Positions 22,881 through 31,683 of a stretch of 64,000 nucleotides of DNA are shown here, in pieces; within the stretch, counting starts at the first letter, position 1; each line of letters opens with the position of its first letter. Both the position numbers and the translations under genes were made by a program. This DNA is from an uncultured Paracoccaceae bacterium (GTDB lineage Bacteria > Pseudomonadota > Alphaproteobacteria > Rhodobacterales > Rhodobacteraceae): NCBI GenBank assembly GCA_947487205.1, contig CANKVU010000005.1, positions 1-64,000 on the forward strand. Direction: 5' to 3'. Under the pieces are notes generated by a model, which worked only from the letters and a program-made list of their open reading frames with translations, made no database searches and was not told the DNA's origin.

Positions 22881-23460
22881 TCAGCCTGCCTTGATCTCTA
22901 GCAGGGCCCAATCCGGCAGCGGGCGCTGCAACTCGGCCGCCTCGCTCCACGGCGCGCGCAACCAGGCCTCCCGCTCTTCCGCCGTGGTCAGGATCACGGG
23001 CATCGCCTTCGGATGAACCGCCGCGACCTCGGCGTTGGGTTCGGTGGTCAGGAAACCGTAGAAGTCGGCCGTGACCTCGCCCTCTTTCAGTTTCCGCACG
23101 CTGGTCCAACGGGCCCAGATACCGGCGAAGAACGCGAGGGGCTGGTCGTCTGCCAGCGCGAACCAGACCGGGGCCTTCCCGCGCCCTGTCGTTGTTCCCG
23201 GTTCCGAGAACGCTGTGAGGGGGACAAGGCAGCGATGTTCGGGACCCAGCCATCGGCGCCAATGAGGGCTCTTCGTGTTCCGCACGTTCGTAACGCCGCG
23301 GTCGGTCTTCTTTCCCTTGAGGGCGAAGTCGGGTGTGGACATGCCCCATCGCGCCAGTACGAGCTCGGCCCCTTCATCCGACGGTCGAACGATCGGCGCC
23401 TCATAGTCAGGGTATATCCCGGCAAGGGGAGCGAGGTTGCCCGCGCGATCGGTGAGGCCG
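22881..23460 (-). pseudogene. SRAP (HMCES/YedK-like) peptidase gene lacking its catalytic N-terminus
   Basis: SRAP proteins crosslink abasic sites in single-stranded DNA through Cys2. From GLTDRAGNLAPLAGIYPDYE the frame follows the family: APIVRPSDEGAELVLARWGM, TNVRNTKSPHWRRWL (active-site Asn region), CLVPLTAFSEP (Glu), AVHPKAMPVILTT (His). The first ~30 residues, which must begin Met-Cys, are replaced: upstream in frame the sequence is Arg/Pro-rich and unrelated, and no other frame supplies MCN/MCG. The 5' end was therefore lost, probably when the array or prophage was inserted next to it. Not expected to be active. Confidence 0.7.
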
Positions 23461-23818
23461 GAACGGTGCCCCACGGGGCCGGGCCGTGCCAATCTCCGGC
23501 GCAGGGCGCCGTGGCATAGGCGGCGGGCAGTGGCTCGCGGGGGCCTAACTCGCCGTAGAAGCCGGCCGCTGTGGCTGGGAGAGGTAGGAAGACGAGGATG
23601 ATCGGGTTTACAAACCGTCTCGTAAGGCATTGATTACGTGTGAGGCGCCCTTGGCGCCGTTTACGGCGTAACCTGTTGCGGCAGCTGGATTGTCGCTGTC
23701 CTCCAGGGATCGCCAGCACGTCCGGGCCCCCGGTCGCGTGTCCCCCTCGCGCGGCTCCCCTGTCGGCGCGCCCCCGCGGGTGCTAGGCTACGGGCCGAGG
23801 CCCGAGAAAGGACATCCG
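23461..23818. other. Scar region between mobile DNA and chromosome
   Basis: About 360 bases without a convincing gene. It covers the place where the SRAP N-terminus should be. Minus-strand translation contains FLPLPATAAGF near 23,560-23,590, reminiscent of a VPLPA motif, but without a following helix and Arg cluster. An AGAAAGGA ribosome site at its right end serves the gene at 23819. No tRNA or attachment site recognised. Confidence 0.4.
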
Positions 23819-24130
23819 ATGTATCTGACCATGAACCGGTTCGAGGTGACCGAGGGCCGCGAGAAGGAGTTCGAGGAGATCTGGCTGAGCCGCGATTCCC
23901 GCCTGAAGGAAGTGGAGGGCTTCGTGGCGTTCCATCTCCTGCGGGGCGAGACGGCGGACGGCTACACGCTCTACGCCTCCCACACGACGTGGCGCGACCG
24001 CGCCGCGTTCGAGGAATGGACGCGGTCCGAGGCGTTCCGCAAGGCGCATTCCGGCGTGCGCCCGCAGCAGGATCTCTATCGCGGGCCGCCGGTCCTGGAG
24101 ATCTTCGAGAGCGTGCAATCGCTGGACTAG
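23819..24130 (+). CDS. Antibiotic biosynthesis monooxygenase (ABM)/HmoA-like protein
   Basis: 103 residues from ATG 23819 with AAAGGA upstream. MYLTMNRFEVTEGREKEFEE, IWLSRDSRL, VEGFVAFHLLRGE and TTWRDRAAFEEWTRSEAFRK form the ferredoxin-like ABM fold of HmoA/IsdG-type heme-degrading monooxygenases. Asn7 and the Trp/Phe-Glu-Trp stretch are the family's marks. Heme oxygenation is plausible but not proven; small ABM proteins have varied substrates. Cytoplasmic. First clearly chromosomal gene after the scar. Confidence 0.75.
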   Translation: MYLTMNRFEVTEGREKEFEEIWLSRDSRLKEVEGFVAFHLLRGETADGYTLYASHTTWRDRAAFEEWTRSEAFRKAHSGVRPQQDLYRGPPVLEIFESVQSLD

Positions 24131-24195
24131 CCCCCGCGTCCCGTTTCCGCGCCGTCGCCCATTGGCGCCTTGCATGACCTGCACGCTTCGGACGA

Positions 24196-25455
24196 ATGTC
24201 CGTCATGGATGACCCGCGCTTCGCCTTTGACTCCTACCACCTCCTCCTGGCCATGCTTGGGGCGAGCCTTCTGGTGTCCTACTGGCTGCCGCGCCTCTTC
24301 CTGCGGCGTCCGCCCGCGGTCACCGCCCTGCTGATGACCTGCGGCATGCTCAGTTCCTGGGCGTTCCCGGGGCTCGTCGATGGCATCGATCCGACCCGCA
24401 ATCCCGCCATCTGGGAGGTCGCGGCAGAGATCGTGGTGATCGTCGTCCTCTTCGCCACCGGCATGCGGATCGACGATCTCGGCAATTTGCGCCTGTGGCT
24501 GCCCACGATCGGCCTTCTCGCCGTCACGCTGCCGCTCACCGTGGCCGCGATCGCGGTTCTGGGCTGGGCGCTCGCCGGGATGACGATCGGCGGGGCGATC
24601 CTGATGGGCGCCGTTCTGGCCCCCACCGATCCGGTCCTGGCCGGGGATCTGCAGATCGGTGCCCCGATGGAGGGGCGGGAGCATCCCGTCCGCTTCGCGC
24701 TGACGACCGAGGCGGGCCTCAACGACGGGCTGGCCTTCCCCTTCGTCTACCTGGCGCTCCATGTCGCGGCCGAGGGGGCCGCGCCCGGCCTCTGGCTCGG
24801 CGAATGGCTGAGCTGGGACATCCTCTATCGCATCTCGGTCGGGATCGTCCTCGGCGTCGGCATCGGCTGGCTCCTGGGGCGCATCCTCTTCGCGGTCCCG
24901 AGCTGGAACACGCTGGCCGCCTCCGGGCCCGGCGTCCTGGCCCTGTCGGGCGTGTTCCTGACCTACGGCCTCGTGGAACTGGCCGAGGGCTACGGCTTCA
25001 TCGCGGCCTTCGTCGCCGGTCTCGTCTGCCGCCGCGCGGAAAGCGAGCATCACTTCCACCAGCGCCTCCATCGGTTCGCCGTCTCGATCGAGCACGCGAT
25101 CACCGCGATCCTGCTCGTCCTGCTCGGCGGGGTCATGCCGCTGCTCTGGCCGAACCTGACCCTCGCGCATGCCATCATCAGCGGCGCGCTGATCGTCGTG
25201 ATCCGGCCGCTGGCCGGGTTCCTGGGCCTCGTCGGCACGCCGCTCGAGGGGCGCGGCCGTGCCGTGATCGCAACCTACGGGGTGCGGGGCATCGGCTCGC
25301 TCTACTACCTCGGCTATGCCTCGACCCATGTCGAGTTCATCGACGAAGGCGCCCTGTGGGCGGTGGTCGCCTACACGATCTTCGCCTCGACGGTGATCCA
25401 CGGGCTGACCGCGACCCGCATGGTCGAGGCGCTCGACCGGGCGGACGATCCCTGA
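24196..25455 (+). CDS. CPA1-type Na+/H+ antiporter
   Basis: 419 residues with about 12 membrane spans. Exchanges sodium (or potassium) for protons across the inner membrane. Conserved core motifs are LAPTDPVLAGDLQIG (about 145-160) and TEAGLNDGLAFPFVYLAL (about 172-190), which carry the acidic ion-binding residues, and YGVRGIGSLYYLGYA near the C-terminus. It has no cytosolic RCK/TrkA-C extension. NhaP-like; the exact ion is undetermined. Followed by a hairpin shared with the convergent dgoD. Confidence 0.85.
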   Translation: MSVMDDPRFAFDSYHLLLAMLGASLLVSYWLPRLFLRRPPAVTALLMTCGMLSSWAFPGLVDGIDPTRNPAIWEVAAEIVVIVVLFATGMRIDDLGNLRLWLPTIGLLAVTLPLTVAAIAVLGWALAGMTIGGAILMGAVLAPTDPVLAGDLQIGAPMEGREHPVRFALTTEAGLNDGLAFPFVYLALHVAAEGAAPGLWLGEWLSWDILYRISVGIVLGVGIGWLLGRILFAVPSWNTLAASGPGVLALSGVFLTYGLVELAEGYGFIAAFVAGLVCRRAESEHHFHQRLHRFAVSIEHAITAILLVLLGGVMPLLWPNLTLAHAIISGALIVVIRPLAGFLGLVGTPLEGRGRAVIATYGVRGIGSLYYLGYASTHVEFIDEGALWAVVAYTIFASTVIHGLTATRMVEALDRADDP

Positions 25456-25489
25456 CGCCCGGCCTCCTTCAGGTCCCGGCGGCCGGGCG
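25456..25489. terminator. Hairpin between convergent antiporter and dgoD genes
   Basis: CGCCCGGCC (25456-25464) and GGCCGGGCG (25481-25489) form perfect 9-bp arms with a 16-base loop, starting right after the antiporter stop and ending 6 bases before the dgoD stop. No T-run. Likely a bidirectional transcript end. Confidence 0.6.
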
Positions 25490-25494
25490 CGCCG

Positions 25495-26643
25495 TCACCA
25501 TTCCGCGACCGAGCCGTCCGCATGCCGCCAGATCGGATTGCGCCAGCGATGGCCCGTCTCGGCGGCGCGGGCGACGGCCGCCTCGTCGATCTCCACGCCC
25601 AGCCCCGGCCCGCGCGGGATTTCCACCTGTCCGCCCGCATAGGCGAAGACGGACGGATCGGCGAGATAGTCCAGCATGTCGCTGCCCCGGTTGTAATGGA
25701 TGCCGAGGCTCTGTTCCTGGATGAAGGCGTTGTGGCTCACCGCGTCCACCTGCAGGCTCGCCGCCAGCGCGATGGGGCCGAGCGGGCAATGGGGCGCCAG
25801 CGCCACGTCGTAGGCCTCCGCCATGGTGGCGATCTTGCGGCATTCGGTGATCCCGCCCGCATGGCTCAGGTCGGGCTGCACGATGTCCACGCAGCGCGCC
25901 TCGAAGACGCGCTTGAAATCCCACCGCGAATAGAGCCGCTCGCCCAACGCGATGGGCGTGGAGATCCCCCGTACGACCTCCGCCAGCGAGTCGAGGTGCT
26001 CCGACAGGATCGGCTCCTCCACGAACATCAGGCGGAACGGCTCCAGCTCCCTCAGCAGCACCTTGGCCATGGGGCGGTGGACCCGTCCGTGGAAGTCGAC
26101 CCCGATCCCCACCTGCGGGCCCACGGCCTCGCGGACCGTGGCGACGTTCTGGACGACGCGCTCCACACTGGCATGGCCGTCGACGATCTGCATCTCCTCG
26201 GGGCCGTTCATCTTCACAGCGCGGAACCCGCGCGCGACGGCGTCCCGCGCCGCGGCCGCCAGGTCCGAGGGCCGGTCGCCCCCGATCCAGGAATAGACCG
26301 CGATGCGCTCGCGGCACCGGCCGCCCAGAAGCTCGTGCACCGGCTGGCCCAGCGCCCGGCCCTTGATGTCCCACAATGCCTGGTCGATGCCGGCGAGCGC
26401 GCTCATCAGTACCGGGCCGCCGCGGTAGAAGCCGCCGCGATAGAGCACCTGCCAGTGGTCCTCGATGGGAAACGGGTCGCGCCCGATCAGGTAGTCGGCC
26501 AGTTCGTGGACGCAGGCCTCCACCGTGTGCGCCCGCCCCTCGACCACCGGCTCGCCCCAGCCCGACACGCCCTCGTCGGTCTCGATCTTCAAAAACAGCC
26601 AGCGCGGCGGCACGATGAACGTCTTGAGCGCGGTGATCTTCAT
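25495..26643 (-). CDS. dgoD: D-galactonate dehydratase
   Basis: 382 residues. Dehydrates D-galactonate to 2-keto-3-deoxy-D-galactonate (De Ley-Doudoroff route), Mg-dependent, cytoplasmic. It follows E. coli DgoD almost end to end: FLKIETDEGVSGWGEPVVEG, GGFYRGGPVLMSALAGIDQA, YSWIGGDRPSD, VDFHGRVHRPMAKVLLRELE, FVEEPI, GERLYSRWDFKRV, QPDLSHAGGITECRKIA, LAPHCPLGPIALAASLQ, and a C-terminus WRNPIWRHADGSVAEW. Metal ligands are the Asp of DFHG and the Glu of VEEP and LGER. No kinase, aldolase or transporter of the pathway is adjacent. Followed upstream by manC on the same strand with 48 bases between. Confidence 0.93.
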   Translation of the reverse strand: MKITALKTFIVPPRWLFLKIETDEGVSGWGEPVVEGRAHTVEACVHELADYLIGRDPFPIEDHWQVLYRGGFYRGGPVLMSALAGIDQALWDIKGRALGQPVHELLGGRCRERIAVYSWIGGDRPSDLAAAARDAVARGFRAVKMNGPEEMQIVDGHASVERVVQNVATVREAVGPQVGIGVDFHGRVHRPMAKVLLRELEPFRLMFVEEPILSEHLDSLAEVVRGISTPIALGERLYSRWDFKRVFEARCVDIVQPDLSHAGGITECRKIATMAEAYDVALAPHCPLGPIALAASLQVDAVSHNAFIQEQSLGIHYNRGSDMLDYLADPSVFAYAGGQVEIPRGPGLGVEIDEAAVARAAETGHRWRNPIWRHADGSVAEW

Positions 26644-26691
26644 GTCGGCTGTCCTCCCCTCGGTCTGCCCGGCCCGACCCGCACCGCGGCC

Positions 26692-28113
26692 TCAATCCGT
26701 GGGATCGCGGGCATAGATGTCCTCCAGCCGTTCGATGTCGTCCTCGCCCACATAGGCGCCGGTCTGCACCTCGATCAGGATCATCGGTACCTTGCCCGGG
26801 TTCTCCAGCCGGTGCGTCGCGCCGAGCGGGACATAGAGCGATTCGTTCTCGGTCAGGAGCCGCGTCTCCGCCTCGATCGTCACCCGCGCGGTGCCCGAGA
26901 CGACGGTCCAGTGCTCGGCGCGGTGGATATGGCGCTGCAGCGACAGCGACGCCCCCGGATGGACGACGATGCGCTTCACCCGGAACCGGTCGCCCTCGGC
27001 CAGGGTCTCGAAATGGCCCCAGGGACGGTGGTCGTGGCGGAACGATTCCGCCTGGTAGGCGCCCTTCGCGCGCAGCCTCTCCACCGCCAGCCGCACATCG
27101 GCACCCCGGTCGCGATGGGCCACCAGGACGGCGTCGTCCATCGCCACGACCACCAGCTGGTCGAGGCCGATCCCCACCACCTCAAGGCCGGCAACCTCCG
27201 AGCGCAGGAGCGTGTCGCGGCAGTCGATCGCCGTCGCGCCGCGGCCTGCCGCCACGCCGGCCGCGTCCCGCTCCATCTCCCTGTAGACCGCGTTCCAGCC
27301 GCCCAGGTCGACCCAATGGGCCGAATAGGGCGCCACGCAGAGATCTCGCGCCTTCTCCATCACCGCGTAATCGATCGAGGCGGCCGGCACGGCGTCCCAT
27401 GCCGCCGGGTCGAGCCGGACGAAGCCCAGGTCCGGCCGCGCCGCCTCCACCGCCCGTCCGACCGGGCCGACCAGGTCCGGCGCGTGATCGGCGAAGGCCG
27501 ACAGGATCCTGTCCGCCCGGAAGAGGAAGATCCCCGCGTTCCAGAAATATCCGCCGGCCTCGAACATGCGCTCCGCCTCGGCGCGGTCGGGCTTCTCCAC
27601 GAAGCGGCGCAGGGCGCTCAGCCCGTCCTCCAGCGCATCGCCCGGCTCCAGCCAGCCATAGCCCGTCTCGGCGCAGCTCGGCGTGATGCCGAAGGTGACG
27701 ATCCGGCCCGCCGCGGCGGCCGGACGGGCGCGGTGGACCAGCTCGACGAAGGCGTGGGGGTCGGCGATGGCGTGGTCGGACGGCGCGATCAGCATCACCG
27801 CCTCGGGATCGGTCCGCGCCACGGTCAGCGCCGCGGCCAGGATGGCGGGCGCGGTGTTGCGCGGCGCCGGCTCCACCAGGACGGCGCCGGGATCGACGCC
27901 GAGTTCCAGAAGGTGCTCGGCCACGACGAAGCGGAACGCGGCCGCCGTGACGACCGTCGGCGCGGCGAAGCCCGGCCCCGACACCATCCGCGCGCAGGCG
28001 GCAAAGGAGCTGGACGGGCCGACGATGCGCGCGAACTGCTTCGGATAGGCCTTTCGCGACAGGGGCCACAGCCTGGTCCCGGAGCCGCCGCAGAGAATGA
28101 CCGGGTGTATCAT
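26692..28113 (-). CDS. manC: Mannose-1-phosphate guanylyltransferase / mannose-6-phosphate isomerase
   Basis: 473 residues, type II bifunctional enzyme. The N-terminal nucleotidyltransferase starts VILCGGSGTRLWPLSRKAYP (5-24) with KQF; FVEKPDRAEAERM and GYFWNAGIFLFRAD complete it. The C-terminal cupin isomerase (about 350-470) has RPWGHFETL, RFRVKRIVVHPGASLSLQ, HIHRAEHWTVVSG and ENESLYVPLGATHRLENPGK. It makes GDP-mannose for polysaccharides. Divergent from manB, with 73 bases between, so both may share control. Confidence 0.92.
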   Translation of the reverse strand: MIHPVILCGGSGTRLWPLSRKAYPKQFARIVGPSSSFAACARMVSGPGFAAPTVVTAAAFRFVVAEHLLELGVDPGAVLVEPAPRNTAPAILAAALTVARTDPEAVMLIAPSDHAIADPHAFVELVHRARPAAAAGRIVTFGITPSCAETGYGWLEPGDALEDGLSALRRFVEKPDRAEAERMFEAGGYFWNAGIFLFRADRILSAFADHAPDLVGPVGRAVEAARPDLGFVRLDPAAWDAVPAASIDYAVMEKARDLCVAPYSAHWVDLGGWNAVYREMERDAAGVAAGRGATAIDCRDTLLRSEVAGLEVVGIGLDQLVVVAMDDAVLVAHRDRGADVRLAVERLRAKGAYQAESFRHDHRPWGHFETLAEGDRFRVKRIVVHPGASLSLQRHIHRAEHWTVVSGTARVTIEAETRLLTENESLYVPLGATHRLENPGKVPMILIEVQTGAYVGEDDIERLEDIYARDPTD

Positions 28114-28186
28114 CGGGGCGCCTTTGCCAATCCTATGAAACTTCTAGTTGATAGGGCGGACGCCCTCAATGCAACGGGGAGGAACG

Positions 28187-29554
28187 GTGACAGGACCCGC
28201 TTTCGGCACCAGCGGCCTGCGCGGGCTGGCGCGCGACCTGTCCGACGCGCTGGTCGCGGCCCATGTGGGCGCGTTCCTCGCCTGCTGCCCGCCGGGCCGG
28301 GGCCTCTTCGTGGGGCGGGACCTGCGCGCCTCCTCGCCCCGCATCGCGCGGGCCGTCGCCCGGCGGGCGCTCCGGGCCGGGCTGGAGGTGCACGAGTGCG
28401 GCGCCGTGCCCACGCCCTCCCTTGCCGGCGCGGCGATGGCGGCGGAATGCGCCGCGATCATGGTGACCGGCAGCCACATCCCCGGCGACCGCAACGGCCT
28501 GAAATTCTACACGCCCGCGGGCGAGATCACCAAGGACGACGAGCGGCGCATCGTCGCCGCGCTGGACGCGGCGGAGGCGCGCCCGCTGCCGCCCCGGGGC
28601 CGGTTCCGTCGCACGAGCGGGGTGGACGGACGCCACGCGCGGGGCGTCGCCGCCGCCTTCGGCCGGGTGCTGCCGGGATGGCGCGTCGGCGTCTGGATGC
28701 ACGCGACCGTGGCCGGCCCCGCGATCGTCGAGATGATCGGGGCGATGGGCGGCGAGGCGGTCCCGCTCGACCCCGCGCAGGCCTTCGTGGCCGTGGATAC
28801 CGAGGCGCTCGATCCCGCCCTGTCCGAGACGTTCCGGCGCTGGGCGACGGAGCACCGGCTGGACGCGATCGTCTCGGCCGACGGCGACGGGGATCGCCCG
28901 CTGATCGCCGACGCGGACGGCCAAGTCCTGGGCGGGGACGTGATCGGCATCCTGACCGCGCAAGAGATCGGCGCCCGGATCGTGGTGACGCCCCTGACGG
29001 TGACCGAGGCCGTCCACGAGGCCGGGTTCGACCAGGTGGTGACGACGAAGGTCGGATCGCCCCATGTCATCGCAGCGATGGCCGCCGCCGGGCCGGACCG
29101 CGTCGTGGGCTTCGAGGCGAATGGCGGCGTGATCGCCGGGGCGGGCGGCTGGGGGGCGCCCGTCGGAACGCGGGACGCGCTTCTTCCGATCGCGGCGGTG
29201 CTGGCGGCCGCGGCGCGGGGGCCGGGCCTCGCGGCGCTGCACGCGGCCCTCCCGTCCCGCGACACGGCCGCCGACCGCCTGGCGGGGATCGACCGTGCCC
29301 GCGTGGCGGCCCTGATCGACCGGCTCGTGGCCGACCGGGCCGCGCGCGAGGCGTTCTTTGCCCCCACCGGCCGGATCGTGGACATCGACCGGCGCGACGG
29401 GATGCGCCTGCGCTTCGACACGGGCGACGTGGTGCATCTGAGGATGTCGGGAAACGCGCCCGAGCTGCGGGTCTATGCGCAATCCCCCCGGCCGGGCGCC
29501 GCGCGGGCCCATGTCGCGGACTATCTCGCGCGGCTGGCCGCTGAACTGGGCTAG
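28187..29554 (+). CDS. manB: Phosphomannomutase
   Basis: 455 residues from GTG 28187, chosen because GGGGAGGA (28175-28182) precedes it; ATG 28169 is the alternative. Converts mannose-6-phosphate to mannose-1-phosphate, the step before manC. FGTSGLRG (6-13) binds phosphate; the catalytic phosphoserine is Ser96 in MVTGSHIPGDRNGLKFY; the Mg loop is SADGDGDRPLI (about 230-240); the sugar loop is GFEANGG. The C-terminal phosphate-binding domain has RMSGNAPELRVYAQS in the place of the usual RxSGTEP. The variant GSHIPGD and SGNAPE occur in Rhodobacteraceae homologues. Confidence 0.88.
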   Translation: MTGPAFGTSGLRGLARDLSDALVAAHVGAFLACCPPGRGLFVGRDLRASSPRIARAVARRALRAGLEVHECGAVPTPSLAGAAMAAECAAIMVTGSHIPGDRNGLKFYTPAGEITKDDERRIVAALDAAEARPLPPRGRFRRTSGVDGRHARGVAAAFGRVLPGWRVGVWMHATVAGPAIVEMIGAMGGEAVPLDPAQAFVAVDTEALDPALSETFRRWATEHRLDAIVSADGDGDRPLIADADGQVLGGDVIGILTAQEIGARIVVTPLTVTEAVHEAGFDQVVTTKVGSPHVIAAMAAAGPDRVVGFEANGGVIAGAGGWGAPVGTRDALLPIAAVLAAAARGPGLAALHAALPSRDTAADRLAGIDRARVAALIDRLVADRAAREAFFAPTGRIVDIDRRDGMRLRFDTGDVVHLRMSGNAPELRVYAQSPRPGAARAHVADYLARLAAELG

Positions 29555-29575
29555 CCGTCGCGGCGAGCCGTGGCG

Positions 29576-30136
29576 CTAGAGCTCGGTCTGGCAGACCGAG
29601 ACGAGGCTTTCGTAGCGCGACACGATCCAGCCCGGCGCGTCCTCGGGGATCGATTCGTCGATCGCCGCCTCGCTGCGGGCAAAGACGTTGGCCGAGCGGC
29701 TGTTCTCGACCGCCGCGATGCTCTCGGTCACGGCGATGCGGTCATAGACCACGAAGGCGACGGCGACGAGCACGATGCCCCGCGCCGCGCCGAAGACGAA
29801 ACCGAGGCCGCGATCGACCGGGCCCAGGGCGGAATCCTGCACCGCCCCGGACAAAAGCGGCGTGAAGATCGACACCACCACCAGCATGACCGCGAAGACG
29901 GCGGCGAAGGCGACGATGATCGACAATTCGCAACTGTCGGCGAGATAGCGGTCGAGATACGGGATCTCCTGCACCAGCGGCTGGGCCGCGGCGGCGAGCG
30001 CGAAGGCGGCGATGGCCGCGATCACCCAGCCGAGGATCGCCATGACCTCGCGCACGAGCCCCCGCGAATAGGCCAAGAGCGAGGAGATGACGAGGATCAG
30101 CGCGACCACGCCGTCGATGATGGTGAAGCCGTCCAT
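29576..30136 (-). CDS. cvpA: CvpA family membrane protein
   Basis: 186 residues from ATG 30136. Four membrane spans: IIDGVVALILVISSLLAYS, GWVIAAIAAFALAAAA, SIIVAFAAVFAVMLVVVSIF and FVFGAARGIVLVAVAFVVYD. The motif YSRGLVREVMAILGW is diagnostic. Known for colicin V production and biofilm or envelope phenotypes in other bacteria; mechanism unclear. It follows radA by 8 bases, so the two are probably one transcript; purF, a frequent neighbour, is absent. Confidence 0.88.
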   Translation of the reverse strand: MDGFTIIDGVVALILVISSLLAYSRGLVREVMAILGWVIAAIAAFALAAAAQPLVQEIPYLDRYLADSCELSIIVAFAAVFAVMLVVVSIFTPLLSGAVQDSALGPVDRGLGFVFGAARGIVLVAVAFVVYDRIAVTESIAAVENSRSANVFARSEAAIDESIPEDAPGWIVSRYESLVSVCQTEL

Positions 30137-30144
30137 GTCCGTCC

Positions 30145-31512
30145 CTATCCGGCGCCGAAGATATCGCCCACGAGTCCCGCCAGATCGGTATAGTGGCGCG
30201 TCGCCATGCCGTCCGTCTCCGGCGCCTTGGATTGCGCCGGCGCGATCGCGGTGGAAAAACCAAGTTTGGCGGCCTCTTTCAACCTGTTTTCGGTCTGGCC
30301 CACGGGTCGGAGCGCGCCGGACAGGCTGATTTCGCCGAAGATCACCGACCGTTCGGGCAGTGCCATGTCCTCGCGCGCGGACAGAAGCGCCGCCGCGACG
30401 GCCAGGTCGGCGGCCGGTTCGCGCACGCGCAGGCCGCCGGCCACGTTGAGATACACGTCGAGGCCCGAGAAGGGGATCGCGCAGCGCGCCTCCAGTACGG
30501 CGAGGACCATGGCCAGCCGCGCGCCGTCCCAGCCCACGACCGACCGGCGCGGCTGCGCCGTGGGCGTGGGGGCCACGAGGGCCTGGAACTCGCACAGGAC
30601 GGGGCGGGACCCCTCGATGCCGGCAAAGACGGCCGCACCCGGCTGGGGGTTGTCGCGCTCGCCCAGGAACAGGGCCGAGGGGTTGGCGACCTCGGCCAGG
30701 CCCGCCCCCGTCATCTCGAAAACGCCGATCTCGTCGGCGGGGCCGAAGCGGTTCTTGACCGCGCGCAGGATGCGGAACTGCAAGCCGCGCTCGCCCTCGA
30801 AATAGAGCACCGTGTCGACCATGTGCTCGACCACGCGGGGGCCGGCGATCTGCCCATCCTTCGTCACGTGGCCCACCAGGATCACCGAGATGCCGTGGCG
30901 CTTGGCGAAGGTCGTCAATTCGTGCGCCGCGGCGCGGACCTGCGCGACCGAGCCCGGCGCGCTGTCGACGTTGTCCACCCACATCGTCTGGATCGAATCG
31001 ATGATCGCCACGTCGGGCTTCTCGGCCTCGAGCGTGGTCAGGATCTCGCGCAGGTTCGTCTCGGCGGCGAGCCGGACCGGCGCGTCGCCCAGGCCCAGCC
31101 GGGTGGCGCGCATCCGGACCTGCGCCCGCGCCTCCTCGCCCGAGACATAGATGCAGCCCCGGCCCGAGCGGGCGAAGCTCGCCGCGGCCTGGAGCAGCAG
31201 CGTGGACTTGCCGATGCCGGGATCGCCGCCGACCAGCACCGCCGAGGCCGGCACGAGCCCGCCGCCCAGCACCCGGTCGAGCTCGGCGATGCCGGAGGCG
31301 GCCCGGGGCGGCGGCGTCTCGTCCGCGTCGTCGAGGCTGGTCAGCGCCATGCCGCGGCCGCGGGTCCGGCCGAGCGCCTTGGCGCCGGGGCCGGCCGACA
31401 GGGGAACCTCCTCCACGATGGTGTTCCAGGCGCCGCAGGCGTCGCAGCGGCCCGACCACTTGGAATGGGCCGCACCGCAGGCCTGGCACACGAAGTTCAT
31501 GGGTTTCGCCAT
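30145..31512 (-). CDS. radA: DNA repair protein RadA
   Basis: 455 residues from ATG 31512. A RecA-like branch-migration ATPase. The zinc finger uses Cys9/Cys12 and Cys23/Cys26; Walker A is GGDPGIGKST (95-104); the RadA-specific KNRFG motif follows in RAVKNRFGPADEIG; and the C-terminal Lon-S16-like domain has PERSVIFGEISLSGALRPVG. Length and domains are complete. A longer frame begins at 31623 but has no ribosome site. Confidence 0.95.
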   Translation of the reverse strand: MAKPMNFVCQACGAAHSKWSGRCDACGAWNTIVEEVPLSAGPGAKALGRTRGRGMALTSLDDADETPPPRAASGIAELDRVLGGGLVPASAVLVGGDPGIGKSTLLLQAAASFARSGRGCIYVSGEEARAQVRMRATRLGLGDAPVRLAAETNLREILTTLEAEKPDVAIIDSIQTMWVDNVDSAPGSVAQVRAAAHELTTFAKRHGISVILVGHVTKDGQIAGPRVVEHMVDTVLYFEGERGLQFRILRAVKNRFGPADEIGVFEMTGAGLAEVANPSALFLGERDNPQPGAAVFAGIEGSRPVLCEFQALVAPTPTAQPRRSVVGWDGARLAMVLAVLEARCAIPFSGLDVYLNVAGGLRVREPAADLAVAAALLSAREDMALPERSVIFGEISLSGALRPVGQTENRLKEAAKLGFSTAIAPAQSKAPETDGMATRHYTDLAGLVGDIFGAG

Positions 31513-31683
31513 GGCCCCCCTTCTGCCTTCGCCGGGGGCCGGCGGCAAGGCCGCGCGGTCCGCAGGCGGGACGATCCCGCCGGCTCCGCGCCCCGCATCC
31601 GGCCCGCCGCGCGCCGGTTTCACGCCCGCCCGGCGCCGGGCCGGCGTCCCGCGGATGTCCCGGCGGACGCCAGGCGCGGGCCG

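Noticed and set aside
22595-22894. 99-residue rightward ORF
   Set aside because: Arg/Gly/Pro-rich frame with no motif; the overlapping zinc-ribbon frame is more convincing.
23560-23600. VPLPA-like motif FLPLPATAAGF on the minus strand
   Set aside because: No signal peptide, no following transmembrane helix or Arg cluster; kept only as a hint about the junction.
25522-29544. 1340-codon open frame on the plus strand
   Set aside because: Antisense and out-of-frame shadow of dgoD, manC and manB, with repetitive Arg/Gly/Asp/His composition; a high-GC artefact.
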